Part shown: positions 27,373 to 36,625 of the stretch, one piece after another
Layout: every line of letters begins with the position of its first letter
Numbering within the stretch: the stretch's first letter is position 1
DNA from: SIG589 sp964566175
Lineage (GTDB): Bacteria; Bacillota; Clostridia; Oscillospirales; Acutalibacteraceae
Assembly: GCA_964566175.1 (NCBI GenBank)
Contig: CAZMHU010000009.1
Coordinates: 1-56,074, forward strand
DNA length: 56,074 nt
Direction of reading: 5' to 3'
Translations under genes and position numbers: made by a program
The notes under the pieces: generated by a model
Database searches by the model: none
What the model was told of the DNA's origin: nothing
Seen by the model: the letters and a program-made list of their open reading frames with translations, nothing else

Positions 27373-29774
27373 ACTATAATTTTAAAGAAATCGAAAGTAA
27401 ATGGCAAAAGTACTGGTACGATAACAATACCTTTGCGGCGAAACAAGATTTTTCGTTACCTAAGTTTTACGCATTGGTTGAATTTCCGTATCCTTCGGGT
27501 CAAGGTCTTCACGTTGGACATCCCCGCTCCTATACCGCTTTGGATATTGTAAGCCGCAAGCGTCGACTTGAGGGTTATAACGTTCTCTATCCGATGGGTT
27601 GGGACGCTTTCGGACTTCCGACCGAAAACTATGCTATTAAAAATCATATCCATCCGGAAATTGTTACAAAGAACAATATAGCAAACTTTAAAAAGCAACT
27701 TCAGTCTCTCGGTTTCTCCTTTGATTGGAGCAGAGAGGTTAATACAACTGACCCTGAATACTACAAGTGGACACAGTGGATATTCTTGCAACTTTTCAAG
27801 CGCGGTCTTGCATATAAGAAGGAAATGTCGGTAAACTGGTGTACTTCCTGCAAGTGCGTTCTCGCAAATGAAGAGGTTGTAAACGGCGTTTGCGAGCGTT
27901 GCGGAAACGAAGTTGTCCATAAGGTTAAAAGCCAATGGATGCTCAAAATTACCGACTATGCCGAAAAACTTATAGACGGTCTTGACGGTCTTGATTTTAT
28001 CGACCGTGTAAAAACGCAGCAGAAAAACTGGATTGGTCGTTCCGAGGGTACACAGATAAAATTCGCCACCACGCTCGGCGATGAGTTTGAAGTTTTCTCG
28101 ACAAGAGCCGACACGCTTTTCGGTGTTACATATGTTGTTATATCGCCCGAGCATCCGCTTGTTGAAAAGTGGTTGCCTTCGCTTGATAATGCCGACGAGG
28201 TTAGAGTATATCAGCAGGAAGCATCGCGCAAATCCGATTTTGAGCGTACCGAACTTGCAAAGGATAAAACCGGCGTACGACTTTCGGGTGTTGCCGCTGT
28301 AAATCCCGTTACAAACAAAGAAATTCCGATTTTCGTTTCGGATTACGTGCTTATTTCTTATGGTACAGGCTGTGTGATGGGTGTTCCGGGACACGACACA
28401 CGCGACTGGGATTTTGCAAAGGCCTTCTCTTTGCCGATAATTGAAGTTGTTGCGGGCGGCGATGTCACAAAAGAAGCATATACCGACTGTGAAACCGGCA
28501 CAATGGTCAATTCCGGTTTCCTCAACGGAATGAGCGTTGACGAGGCTAAGAAAGCAATAGCCGAGTGGCTGTGTGAGCGCGGACTCGGTGAGAAGAAAGT
28601 AAACTATAAACTGCGTGACTGGGTATTCTCACGACAACGCTATTGGGGCGAGCCTATTCCGATTGTCTGCTGTGACAAGTGCGGTTACGTTCCCGTTCCC
28701 GAAAGCGAACTTCCGCTCCTCCTTCCTGCGGTTGATTCTTATGAACCTACCGACAACGGCGAATCACCTCTTGCAAAAATGACCGATTGGGTTGAAACAA
28801 CCTGTCCGGTTTGCGGCGGAAAGGCACACAGAGAAACCGATACAATGCCTCAGTGGGCGGGTTCTTCTTGGTATTTCCTGCGCTATTGCGACCCGCATAA
28901 TAAAGACGCTTTGGCATCAAAAGAGGCTCTTGAATACTGGAGCCCTGTTGATTGGTATAACGGCGGTATGGAGCACACAACGCTCCACCTGCTTTACAGC
29001 CGTTTCTGGCATCATTTCCTTTATGATATCGGTGTTGTTCCGACTGCCGAGCCCTACGCAAAGCGTACGAGCCACGGAATGATTTTGGGTGAGAACGGCG
29101 AAAAGATGTCAAAATCCCGCGGAAATGTTGTCAATCCGGATGATATCGTAAATCAGTACGGTGCAGACACAATGCGCCTTTATGAGATGTTTATCGGCGA
29201 TTTTGAAAAAGCCGCTCCGTGGAGTTCATCGTCTATCAAGGGCTGTAAACGTTTTTTGGACCGTGTTTGGGGACTTAACGATATTCTCACCGACGGTGAC
29301 GGCTACAGTGACGAACTTGAGTCGGCGTTCCATAAAACCATTAAAAAGGTAACAGCCGATATTGAGGAACTTAAAATGAACACCGCTATTGCAGCGCTTA
29401 TGTCGCTCCTCAACGATATATATAACAAAAAGTCCGTAACAAGGGGAGAAATGAAAACATTTATCACCTTGCTTAATCCTTTTGCACCTCACTTGACCGA
29501 AGAAATGTGGGTTATGAACGGATTTGAAGGTATGTTGAATGAAACGCAGTGGCCGAAATATGATGAGGCTAAATGTGTTGTCGATACAATCGAAATTGTT
29601 GCACAGGTCAACGGCAAGATAAAGGCAAAACTTACAGTATCCGCAGGCATTTCCGCCGCTGATGCAATAGCACTTGCAAAGGCTGACGAAAAGGTTGCCG
29701 CGGCAACTGACGGTATGAATATCGTAAAGGAACTTTACATTGCCGGAAAACTTGTTAATATTGTTGTTAAATAA
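27369..29774 (+). CDS. leuS: Leucyl-tRNA synthetase
   Basis: An 801-residue class I synthetase. The HIGH-type motif HVGH is at 48-51 and KMSKS at 579-583. A zinc module (CTSCKCVLANEEVVNGVCERCG), an inserted editing domain (about 220-400, ending FVSDYVLISYGTGCVMGVPGHDTRD) and a C-terminal anticodon-binding region complete it. ATG 27369 lies seven bases after AGGAGG; a TTG at 27363 is also in frame but too close. No T-box leader is present, since the gene overlaps rsfS. Confidence 0.97.
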   Translation: MNYNFKEIESKWQKYWYDNNTFAAKQDFSLPKFYALVEFPYPSGQGLHVGHPRSYTALDIVSRKRRLEGYNVLYPMGWDAFGLPTENYAIKNHIHPEIVTKNNIANFKKQLQSLGFSFDWSREVNTTDPEYYKWTQWIFLQLFKRGLAYKKEMSVNWCTSCKCVLANEEVVNGVCERCGNEVVHKVKSQWMLKITDYAEKLIDGLDGLDFIDRVKTQQKNWIGRSEGTQIKFATTLGDEFEVFSTRADTLFGVTYVVISPEHPLVEKWLPSLDNADEVRVYQQEASRKSDFERTELAKDKTGVRLSGVAAVNPVTNKEIPIFVSDYVLISYGTGCVMGVPGHDTRDWDFAKAFSLPIIEVVAGGDVTKEAYTDCETGTMVNSGFLNGMSVDEAKKAIAEWLCERGLGEKKVNYKLRDWVFSRQRYWGEPIPIVCCDKCGYVPVPESELPLLLPAVDSYEPTDNGESPLAKMTDWVETTCPVCGGKAHRETDTMPQWAGSSWYFLRYCDPHNKDALASKEALEYWSPVDWYNGGMEHTTLHLLYSRFWHHFLYDIGVVPTAEPYAKRTSHGMILGENGEKMSKSRGNVVNPDDIVNQYGADTMRLYEMFIGDFEKAAPWSSSSIKGCKRFLDRVWGLNDILTDGDGYSDELESAFHKTIKKVTADIEELKMNTAIAALMSLLNDIYNKKSVTRGEMKTFITLLNPFAPHLTEEMWVMNGFEGMLNETQWPKYDEAKCVVDTIEIVAQVNGKIKAKLTVSAGISAADAIALAKADEKVAAATDGMNIVKELYIAGKLVNIVVK

Positions 29775-29778
29775 TCTC

Positions 29779-29807
29779 TTGACAGATTTGATTGTATTTA
29801 GTATAAT
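29779..29807 (+). promoter_or_regulatory. Consensus promoter of rpsU
   Basis: TTGACA (29779-29784), 17 bases, TATAAT (29802-29807), starting five bases after the leuS stop. Confidence 0.9.
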
Positions 29808-29852
29808 GATTATCAATGACCCCTGCTTATTATGCGGAGGGAGGGAATGTAG

Positions 29853-30029
29853 ATGAGTCAGGTACGAGTTAAAGAGAATGAGTCGCTTGATAACGCACTC
29901 AGACGTTTTAAAAGGCAGACCGCAAAAGACGGTGTTATTCAGGAAGTTCGTAAAAGAGAACACTATGAAAAGCCTTCTGTAAAGCGTAAGAAGAAATCGG
30001 AAGCCGCACGCAAGCGCAAGTTCCGATAA
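29853..30029 (+). CDS. rpsU: 30S ribosomal protein S21
   Basis: A 58-residue, strongly basic protein beginning MSQVRVKENESLDNALRRFK and ending RKRKFR, as in Firmicute S21. It binds the 30S platform near the anti-Shine-Dalgarno region and affects initiation. A purine-rich ribosome site (GGAGGGAGGG) precedes the ATG. It stands alone between a consensus promoter and a terminator, consistent with high, independent expression. Confidence 0.96.
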   Translation: MSQVRVKENESLDNALRRFKRQTAKDGVIQEVRKREHYEKPSVKRKKKSEAARKRKFR

Positions 30030-30043
30030 ATTACTTATTCCGT

Positions 30044-30077
30044 AAAAAGCGGTTGCGTTGTTTGCAACCGCTTTTTT
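30044..30077 (+). terminator. Intrinsic terminator after rpsU
   Basis: An 8-bp GC-rich stem (GCGGTTGC with GCAACCGC), extended by A/T pairs, a 7-base loop and six Ts. Confidence 0.9.
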
Positions 30078-30101
30078 ATGTAGTATGACTGGAGAAAGTA
30101 T

Positions 30102-30596
30102 ATGATTTTCAAACCGCACATAAAACGTGACCGCATCACCGATATAACGCTCAAAGACCTTAAAAGATTGGGCGTTCATGCGTTGATGCTCGATGTCGAT
30201 AACACAATGTCCACCCACGGTGGACAAGTTTTGACCGACGGTCTTATGGATTGGCTGTCGCTTATGCAAAGCGGCGGAATAAAACTTATTGTCGTTTCCA
30301 ATGCTAAAGAAAGACGTGTAAAGCCGTTTGCTGAAAAAATTGCGCTTCCGTATATCCACCTTGCGGCAAAACCACTTCCGTTCGGATATTTTAAAGCGGT
30401 GCGATATTTAGGTGAAAAGCGGAAAAACACGGCAATAGTCGGCGACCAACTTTTTACCGATATGCTCGGCGGTTGGCTTGCGGGTGTTCGTAAGATTTTG
30501 CTGACACCGATATTGCTCGAAAACAAACGCAACTTTATCATACGCAGAAAAATCGAACGTATCTTTTTAGACCGATACAAGTTTAAGGAGGACTGA
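30102..30596 (+). CDS. yqeG: YqeG-family HAD IIIA phosphatase
   Basis: A 164-residue HAD-superfamily hydrolase. The nucleophile motif is LDVDNT with D31, the threonine/serine motif is VVSNA, and the C-terminal acidic motif is VGDQLFTD. Its substrate is unknown; relatives resemble phosphatidylglycerophosphate phosphatases. One base separates it from the next gene, so they form an operon. Confidence 0.9.
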   Translation: MIFKPHIKRDRITDITLKDLKRLGVHALMLDVDNTMSTHGGQVLTDGLMDWLSLMQSGGIKLIVVSNAKERRVKPFAEKIALPYIHLAAKPLPFGYFKAVRYLGEKRKNTAIVGDQLFTDMLGGWLAGVRKILLTPILLENKRNFIIRRKIERIFLDRYKFKED

Positions 30597-30597
30597 A

Positions 30598-31449
30598 ATG
30601 TTTGCGAAATTCGGTCCTGCCGGCAATTCCGCGAGTTTTGCCGCAATGGGGTATAAGGGAAGTTTGCAAGTTCCGGAATATATTGAAAAAATGGGACTTG
30701 ATGCTTTCGAATATCAGTGCGGTCGCGGCGTTAATATCGGACTTGATAAAGCGGGCGAACTCGGTAGACTTGCGGCGGAGCGCGGTATTACACTTTCGCT
30801 TCACGCACCGTATTATATTTCTATGTCTTCTGTTGATGAGGAAAAACGCAACAATTCGATAAATTATATTCTAAGCAGTGCTCGTGCCGTTAATGCTATG
30901 GGCGGGGAACGAATTGTCGTTCACACAGGTTCTTGCGGAAAAATCAGCCGCGAGGAGGCGTTGTCCCTCGCACTTGATACAATGAAAAAGGCAATAGCGG
31001 CACTTGATGCCGAGGGGCTGTCGAACATTCGCATTTGTCCCGAAACGATGGGAAAGATAAATCAACTCGGTACACTTGACGAAGTTTTGACCCTTTGCGA
31101 ACTCGACGAACGACTTTTGCCTTGTATTGATTTCGGTCATCTTAACGCAAGAACGCAGGGTGGTATGAACAGCCTTGAGAACTATTCAGAGGCGCTTTTT
31201 GCCGTATTGAACCGTCTCGGCGAGTCACGGTTTAAAGAATTTCATTCGCATTTTTCAAAAATCGAATATACTACGGGCGGCGAAAAACGTCATTTGACCT
31301 TTGCCGACACCGTCTTCGGACCGGAATATGAACCGCTTATTGACCTTGTCATAAAGAAGAACTGCCATCCGACATTTATCTGCGAATCCGACGGTACTCA
31401 GGCGGAGGATGCGAAAAAAATGAAAGATTATTATACGGGTAGTCTTTAA
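30598..31449 (+). CDS. Endonuclease IV-like TIM-barrel protein
   Basis: A 283-residue xylose isomerase-like TIM barrel of the endonuclease IV (AP endonuclease) family. Metal-binding segments are recognisable: SLHAPYYI, RIVVHTGS, ICPETMGK, CIDFGHLNA, EFHSHFS and FICESDG. Family members cut DNA at abasic sites with three zinc ions. It is more diverged than typical Nfo, so a sugar-isomerase-like role is possible. Start ATG 30598 follows AAGGAGGA. Confidence 0.75.
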   Translation: MFAKFGPAGNSASFAAMGYKGSLQVPEYIEKMGLDAFEYQCGRGVNIGLDKAGELGRLAAERGITLSLHAPYYISMSSVDEEKRNNSINYILSSARAVNAMGGERIVVHTGSCGKISREEALSLALDTMKKAIAALDAEGLSNIRICPETMGKINQLGTLDEVLTLCELDERLLPCIDFGHLNARTQGGMNSLENYSEALFAVLNRLGESRFKEFHSHFSKIEYTTGGEKRHLTFADTVFGPEYEPLIDLVIKKNCHPTFICESDGTQAEDAKKMKDYYTGSL

Positions 31450-31452
31450 TAC

Positions 31453-31481
31453 TTGACAAAATGCGGAAAAACCCTTATAAT
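31453..31481 (+). promoter_or_regulatory. Consensus promoter of efp
   Basis: TTGACA (31453-31458), 17 bases, TATAAT (31476-31481), starting just after the preceding stop codon. Confidence 0.9.
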
Positions 31482-31533
31482 TCATAGGGTTATTATTTAA
31501 CTTTATATATTATATTTTTTGGAGGAATTATAA

Positions 31534-32091
31534 ATGGTAAGTGCTGGTGATTTCAGAAACGGCGTAACTTTTGAAATGGACGGTAACGTTTATCAGATTA
31601 TCGAATTTCAGCATGTAAAGCCCGGAAAAGGAGCCGCTTTTGTACGTGCAAAAATCAGAAATGTTATTGCAGGTTCTGTGGTTGAACGCACATTCAACCC
31701 TAACGATAAATACCCGACTGCTTTCGTTGAGAGAAAGGATATGGAGTTTTCATACAGCGACGGCGATCTTTATTACTTTATGGATCCCGAAAGTTATGAA
31801 CTTGTTCCTGTTAACCGTTCCGACCTCGGCGATGCTTTCAAGTTTGTAAAGGAAAATATGGTTTGCAAAATCCTTTCCTACAAGGGCAACGTTTTCGGCG
31901 TTGAACCTCCCACATTTGTTGAACTTCAAATCACACAGACCGATCCCGGTTTTGCAGGCAACACTGCTACCAATGCAACAAAGCCCGCTACTCTTGAAAC
32001 CGGCGCGGAGATCCGTGTTCCGCTCTTCATTAACGAAGGCGATATGATTCGTATTGATACCCGCACAGGCGAGTATATGGAGCGCGCGTAA
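31534..32091 (+). CDS. efp: Elongation factor P
   Basis: A 185-residue factor that rescues ribosomes stalled at polyproline. The tip loop is KPGKGAAF with K32, the position that carries 5-aminopentanol in B. subtilis EF-P; no dedicated modification gene is in the window. The three-domain length and the C-terminal GDMIRIDTRTGEYMERA signature are standard. ATG follows TGGAGGAA. Confidence 0.97.
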   Translation: MVSAGDFRNGVTFEMDGNVYQIIEFQHVKPGKGAAFVRAKIRNVIAGSVVERTFNPNDKYPTAFVERKDMEFSYSDGDLYYFMDPESYELVPVNRSDLGDAFKFVKENMVCKILSYKGNVFGVEPPTFVELQITQTDPGFAGNTATNATKPATLETGAEIRVPLFINEGDMIRIDTRTGEYMERA

Positions 32092-32142
32092 GTTTTTTTC
32101 TTGCAAAGCGTTTCAAAAAATTAAACTTAAGGAGTGTTAAAT

Positions 32143-32574
32143 ATGACTATTTCGGAAAAGGTTGCTTATGTTAAGGGCTTGGCTGAAGGTCTCGGTCTTG
32201 ATGACAACAATAAGCAGGATAAACTTTTAAAGGCTGTTATCGACGTTCTCGATGACATTGCTCTCACTGTTGAGGATCTTGAGGACAACTGTGCCGAACT
32301 CGGCGAGCAGATTGATGCCGTTGATGAGGATCTTGCCGCATTGGAAGACGTCGTCTATGAAGATGACGAGTGCGACGATTGCTGCTGTGAGTGCGATGAT
32401 GATATGTATGAGGTTGAATGCCCCAACTGTCACGACATCATCTATGTTGATGAGGATATGCTCTGCGAAGAGAGCATTGATTGCCCCAACTGCGGCACAA
32501 AACTTGAGTTTGACTTTGACTGTGACTGCGATTGTTGTGACTGTGAAGACGGCGACTGCGGTTGCGACGACTGA
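32143..32574 (+). CDS. CD1247-type protein with Cys/Asp-rich tail
   Basis: A 143-residue acidic protein. Residues 1-75 resemble the CD1247 N-terminal domain (KVAYVKGLAEGLGLDDNNKQDKLLKAVIDVLDD, read in two parts) and are helical. Then come a cysteine/aspartate cluster (DDCCCECDDD), a C-x2-C ... C-x2-C zinc ribbon (ECPNCHD; CPNCGTK) and a tail of alternating Cys and Asp. It probably binds metals; the function is unknown. ATG 32143 follows AAGGAGTG. It is cotranscribed from the efp promoter. Confidence 0.75.
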   Translation: MTISEKVAYVKGLAEGLGLDDNNKQDKLLKAVIDVLDDIALTVEDLEDNCAELGEQIDAVDEDLAALEDVVYEDDECDDCCCECDDDMYEVECPNCHDIIYVDEDMLCEESIDCPNCGTKLEFDFDCDCDCCDCEDGDCGCDD

Positions 32575-32593
32575 TTTTAGAAATGTGTATAAG

Positions 32594-32630
32594 TGCCGCA
32601 CTTTGCTTTTTGTAAGGTGCGGCATTTTTT
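32594..32630 (+). terminator. Intrinsic terminator after the CD1247-type gene
   Basis: A GC-rich stem (TGCCGCACTT with AAGGTGCGGCA, one bulge) and a run of six Ts. Confidence 0.88.
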
Positions 32631-32641
32631 CGGAGTAAAGT

Positions 32642-33373
32642 ATGGAAATTGTCGAAACTTTATTAAAATATGATACTGTTGCCGAAACTGAGGGAACTGT
32701 TTCCGCCGTTATCGTTGCGGCGGGTTCTTCCACACGTATGGGCGGAACACAAAAACAACTTTTGACTCTCGGCGGAATACCGGTGTTGGCACGCACATTG
32801 CTTGTTTTTGAACGCTCGCGCCATGTCAAAAATATTGTTGTTGTTGCTAGAGAAAGCGATATTCTGTCTTATCAAATGCTTGCCGATAAATATATGATTT
32901 CCAAACTGACTGATATTGTTTCGGGTGGCCGTTGCCGAGAGGAGTCTGTAAAAAACGGTATTTCACGGCTCTCTTCCGATACAAAATCGGTTATCATACA
33001 CGACGGAGCACGTCCGCTTGTGAGTGACGAGGTTATCTCTCGCGTTTGTGAAGCATTGGAACGTTTTGATGCCGTAACCTGTGCCGTGCCGGTTAAGGAT
33101 ACGCTGAAACTTGTAAAAGACGGAAAGGTTATAAAAACGCTCGACCGAAGTTGTTGTTATTCGGTTCAGACACCGCAAGGTTTTTCATATCCGCTTTTTA
33201 AGGAATGTATCGCGTCTGCGGAAGACTTATCTTCCTTTACCGATGACTGTGCCGTTGCGGAAAGCAAAGGCATTTCGGTTCATATAGTCGATGGCGACTA
33301 TAATAATATAAAAATCACAACGGCGGAAGATATTGCCGTTGCCGAGGGAATTATCGGCAGTTTGGGGGAATGA
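32642..33373 (+). CDS. ispD: 2-C-methyl-D-erythritol 4-phosphate cytidylyltransferase
   Basis: A 243-residue enzyme of the MEP isoprenoid pathway that makes CDP-methylerythritol. The nucleotide loop VIVAAGSSTRMGG is near residue 25, with IIHDGARPLV, VPVKDTLK, QTPQGF and TDDCAVAE following. It starts with about 20 extra residues before the core. Four-base overlap region with ispF. Confidence 0.95.
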   Translation: MEIVETLLKYDTVAETEGTVSAVIVAAGSSTRMGGTQKQLLTLGGIPVLARTLLVFERSRHVKNIVVVARESDILSYQMLADKYMISKLTDIVSGGRCREESVKNGISRLSSDTKSVIIHDGARPLVSDEVISRVCEALERFDAVTCAVPVKDTLKLVKDGKVIKTLDRSCCYSVQTPQGFSYPLFKECIASAEDLSSFTDDCAVAESKGISVHIVDGDYNNIKITTAEDIAVAEGIIGSLGE

Positions 33374-33375
33374 TT

Positions 33376-33849
33376 ATGCGTATAGGTCACGGATACGACG
33401 TTCACCGTCTGACAGAGGGCAGACGTCTTGTTTTAGGCGGTGTTGAAATATCGCACAGTGTCGGACTTTTGGGGCATTCAGATGCCGACGTGCTTATACA
33501 TTCACTCTGCGATGCTCTTTTGGGTGCTGCCGGTTTTGGTGATATTGGAAAGCATTTTCCCGATACATCTGCGGATTATAAAGATATAGACAGCCGAATT
33601 TTACTGCGTAGGGTGACTGCTCTGCTTTCGGCGAACGGATACCGTCTCGGCAATGCCGATATTACGGTTATTGCTCAAAAGCCGAAACTCGCACAGTATA
33701 TTCCCGCAATGAGAGAAAATATCTCGGCTGATTGTAATGCCGATATTTCACAGATAAATATTAAAGCCACTACCGAAGAGGGACTCGGCTTCACGGGAAT
33801 CGAGCAGGGAATAGCGGCGCACGCTGTTTGCTTGATTGAAAAGCAATAA
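33376..33849 (+). CDS. ispF: 2-C-methyl-D-erythritol 2,4-cyclodiphosphate synthase
   Basis: A 157-residue MEP-pathway enzyme. The metal ligands are D8 and H10 in GHGYDVHRL, with HSDADVLIHSLCDALLGA and the C-terminal KATTEEGLGFTG. GGGGGA (33364-33369) favours ATG 33376 over ATG 33370. It forms a two-gene unit with ispD, catalysing steps three and five of the pathway. Confidence 0.95.
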   Translation: MRIGHGYDVHRLTEGRRLVLGGVEISHSVGLLGHSDADVLIHSLCDALLGAAGFGDIGKHFPDTSADYKDIDSRILLRRVTALLSANGYRLGNADITVIAQKPKLAQYIPAMRENISADCNADISQINIKATTEEGLGFTGIEQGIAAHAVCLIEKQ

Positions 33850-33926
33850 CACAAAAACGGAATATACATCTTGCTACATGCATAGGCTTTAATAAAGATT
33901 ATTAAAGTTTAAAGGTGTTGAAAAAG

Positions 33927-34403
33927 ATGTATATTACAGTCGGAAAACGAAGTGTTTTGGTGTTTTCATTCGTGCTTGCTGTTTTGGCTTTTTTTGCTTT
34001 TGAGGTTGCTTTTGCAAAAGGCAGTCAAAGTATAAAAGCCGATACCTTGACGGCGAGATACCGACTTTTGTCCGACCTTGGAATAGAGGTCGATATGCAA
34101 AGCGAAAATGTTAAAACCGTTACAATCCCGAATAATTTCGGCGATGTGTATACAAACTATAACAAAATTCAAAAACAGGCAGGCTATGACCTTTCAAAAT
34201 ACCGCGGTGAGAGGGTAACACTTTATACATACGAGGTATTAAATCCGCAGAGTGGCGGTTTGTGCGTCAACCTTTTAGTCTGCAAGGGGAAATTGATAGG
34301 CGGAGATGTATGCTCGGTTGCAATGAACGGATTTATAGAACCGCTCTGTGCCGATACCGCCGAAAAAATCAAGGGAGATACTAATGCCGACGATAAGACT
34401 TGA
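33927..34403 (+). CDS. DUF4830 membrane-anchored or secreted protein
   Basis: A 158-residue protein with an N-terminal hydrophobic segment (VLVFSFVLAVLAFFAFEVAF) that is a signal peptide or anchor. The outer domain contains VTIPNNFGDVYTNYNKIQKQ, YDLSKYRGERVTLYTYEVLN and GGDVCSVAMNGF, the DUF4830 pattern. Function unknown. ATG 33927 follows AAAGGTG. It overlaps the next gene by 20 bases. Confidence 0.75.
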   Translation: MYITVGKRSVLVFSFVLAVLAFFAFEVAFAKGSQSIKADTLTARYRLLSDLGIEVDMQSENVKTVTIPNNFGDVYTNYNKIQKQAGYDLSKYRGERVTLYTYEVLNPQSGGLCVNLLVCKGKLIGGDVCSVAMNGFIEPLCADTAEKIKGDTNADDKT

Positions 34404-35076
34404 CCGATATATTTCAAATCAAACCGGTGCTTCGAGAAATGAGGCGAGAGAACTTTTAAAATCGCTCCGCGTTACGGTCAACGGAAAAACAGAAAAACTG
34501 TATGACCGAAAAATCGATTGTGAAAATGATACCGTCCTTATAGACGGCAGGGAGGTGGAATACAGCGAATATTTATATTTGCTGATGAATAAACCCGCTG
34601 GTGTCTTGACTGCCACAGAGGACAAACGTCAACCTACGGTACTCGACCTTGTGCCTAAAGAACTGCGGCGTAAAAACCTTGCCCCTGTGGGACGGCTTGA
34701 TAAAAACACGACCGGACTTTTGCTCTTGACCGATGACGGCGTTTTCGCACACAAAGTTATTTCACCTAAGTCGAATATCGAAAAAGAATATATTGCCGTA
34801 TTGGACGGAGATATAACGGAAGAAATGTCGGCGATATTCGAACGGGGTGTTGTCCTTGCCGACGGAACGCGCTGTATGCCCGCCGTTCTCACACGAATAG
34901 GCGTGTGTGTGGCGTCAATAATAATTAACGAGGGGAAATACCACCAAATCAAGCGAATGTTCGGTACTGTCGGACTCGGAGTGAACGAATTAAAGCGGGT
35001 TCGAATTTCCAAACTTTTTTTGCCGAAAAATTTGAGCGAAGGCGAAATAACATTATTTGACAAAAACTTGATATAG
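34384..35076 (+). CDS. RsuA/RluB-family pseudouridine synthase
   Basis: A 230-residue enzyme with an N-terminal S4 RNA-binding domain (RLDRYISNQTGASRNEARELL) and a pseudouridine synthase domain whose catalytic aspartate is D106 in VGRLDKNTTGLLLLT. A C-terminal EGKYHQIKRMF segment matches RsuA-type enzymes acting on 16S rRNA. ATG 34384 follows GGGAGAT. The exact target uridine is not certain. Confidence 0.9.
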   Translation: MPTIRLDRYISNQTGASRNEARELLKSLRVTVNGKTEKLYDRKIDCENDTVLIDGREVEYSEYLYLLMNKPAGVLTATEDKRQPTVLDLVPKELRRKNLAPVGRLDKNTTGLLLLTDDGVFAHKVISPKSNIEKEYIAVLDGDITEEMSAIFERGVVLADGTRCMPAVLTRIGVCVASIIINEGKYHQIKRMFGTVGLGVNELKRVRISKLFLPKNLSEGEITLFDKNLI

Positions 35077-35176
35077 TAGGGTGAAAATTAACAATTTGTG
35101 ACATAAATCGGGTCTCTAAATTTATTCTTAGACATTTACAACAAGAAGTTTCATAATTGTTTGGCACAAAAATACA

Positions 35177-35205
35177 TTGCATTTTTCACGGTGTTTTGCT
35201 ATAAT
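35177..35205 (+). promoter_or_regulatory. Promoter of the MsmK/UgpC-type ATPase gene
   Basis: TTGCAT (35177-35182), 17 bases, TATAAT (35200-35205). The leader before ATG 35268 is about 55 bases. The AT-rich stretch 35077-35176 shows no gene and no clear hairpin. Confidence 0.75.
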
Positions 35206-35267
35206 ACCTAAGTGTTAGACGATGTTTTTCATAAGCGTTGTTTTGCTTAATTTTAGGAGGTTCAAAA

Positions 35268-36410
35268 ATGGCTAGTTTGTCACTTCGTAACATTTACAAG
35301 AAATACCCCGGCGGTGTTGTTGCTGTTTCTGACTTCAACTTGGAAATCAAAGACAAAGAATTTATCATTCTTGTCGGCCCTTCCGGTTGCGGTAAGTCAA
35401 CAACTCTTCGTATGGTTGCCGGACTTGAGGAAATCAGCAGCGGTGAACTTTATATAGGCGACCGTCTGGTTAACGATGTTGCTCCCAAGGACAGAGACAT
35501 TGCGATGGTTTTCCAGAACTATGCTCTTTATCCGCATATGACCGTATTTGATAATATGGCATTCGGTCTTAAACTTCGTAAGACTTCAAAGGACGAAATC
35601 AAGCGTCGTGTTGAAGAAGCAGCACGTATCCTTGATATTGAACATTTGCTTGAGCGTAAACCGAAGGCTTTGTCCGGTGGTCAGCGTCAGCGTGTTGCTC
35701 TCGGTCGTGCTATCGTTCGTGAGCCTAAGGTATTCTTGCTCGATGAGCCGCTTTCCAACTTGGATGCTAAACTTCGTGCACAGATGCGTACCGAGATTAC
35801 AAAACTTCATCAGCGTTTGGGTACAACCTTCATTTACGTTACCCATGACCAGACAGAGGCTATGACAATGGGTACTCGTATCGTTGTTATGAAGGATGGT
35901 CTTATTCAGCAGGTTGATGCTCCGCAGAAACTTTATGAATTCCCCTGCAACCTCTTCGTTGCCGGATTTATCGGTTCTCCCCAGATGAACTTCATCGAGG
36001 GTAAAATTCTCGAAGACAACGGCACATTCTTTGTTGAGTTCGGTTCTGAAGATACTAAGACTCGCGCAGGTGTCAAGTACAAAATCAGACTTCCCGAGTC
36101 AAAGAACAAGAATGACTGCTTGAAGCCTTATGTTGATAAGGAAATCATCTTCGGTATCAGACCTGAACATGTTCACAATGAGGCTGATTTGATGGCAAAC
36201 TTGCCTGACGGTATTGTTGAGGCTAACGTTGAAGTTACTGAACTTATGGGTGCTGAAACATATTTGTATATGAACTGCGAAGGTCAGTCCATTAACGCTC
36301 GCGTTAATCCGGCTTCGACCGCCCGCGCAGGTGACACCATTAAGATTGCTATTGATCCTTCAAGAATTCACATCTTTGATAAGGATACAGAGAAGACAAT
36401 TTGCAACTGA
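35268..36410 (+). CDS. Sugar ABC transporter ATP-binding protein (MsmK/UgpC family)
   Basis: A 380-residue CUT1-type ATPase that energises carbohydrate importers. Walker A GPSGCGKST starts at residue 37, signature LSGGQ at 135-139, and Walker B FLLDEPLSNLD follows; a C-terminal TOBE regulatory region covers about 240-380. No permease or binding-protein genes are nearby. It is thus an orphan ATPase, as with MsmK of streptococci, probably shared by several importers elsewhere. Strong AGGAGG site and clean codon use suggest high expression. Confidence 0.93.
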   Translation: MASLSLRNIYKKYPGGVVAVSDFNLEIKDKEFIILVGPSGCGKSTTLRMVAGLEEISSGELYIGDRLVNDVAPKDRDIAMVFQNYALYPHMTVFDNMAFGLKLRKTSKDEIKRRVEEAARILDIEHLLERKPKALSGGQRQRVALGRAIVREPKVFLLDEPLSNLDAKLRAQMRTEITKLHQRLGTTFIYVTHDQTEAMTMGTRIVVMKDGLIQQVDAPQKLYEFPCNLFVAGFIGSPQMNFIEGKILEDNGTFFVEFGSEDTKTRAGVKYKIRLPESKNKNDCLKPYVDKEIIFGIRPEHVHNEADLMANLPDGIVEANVEVTELMGAETYLYMNCEGQSINARVNPASTARAGDTIKIAIDPSRIHIFDKDTEKTICN

Positions 36411-36419
36411 TATAATTTT

Positions 36420-36450
36420 AGAGAGGCTTAAAAAAAGCCTCTCTTTTTTT
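36420..36450 (+). terminator. Intrinsic terminator after the sugar-ABC ATPase gene
   Basis: A 10-bp stem (AGAGAGGCTT with AAGCCTCTCT), a short A-rich loop and seven Ts. Confidence 0.9.
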
Positions 36451-36490
36451 GTTTATTTGTTACCAAATTGTTACTTTTTAAAGATTGTTG

Positions 36491-36519
36491 TTGCAAAATG
36501 CGGCTTTTGTGTGTAAAAT
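36491..36519 (+). promoter_or_regulatory. Promoter of the PucR-type regulator
   Basis: TTGCAA (36491-36496), 17 bases, TAAAAT (36514-36519). The region 36520-36610 is AT-rich with no other visible feature. Confidence 0.6.
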
Positions 36520-36625
36520 ATATATGTATGTTTATATTATGCTTAGATAATATATTCATTTTATATGTTTATGTTGTTTTACGGCATTGAAATTAAACTA
36601 TTTTTTATGAGAGAAGGATGTAAAA

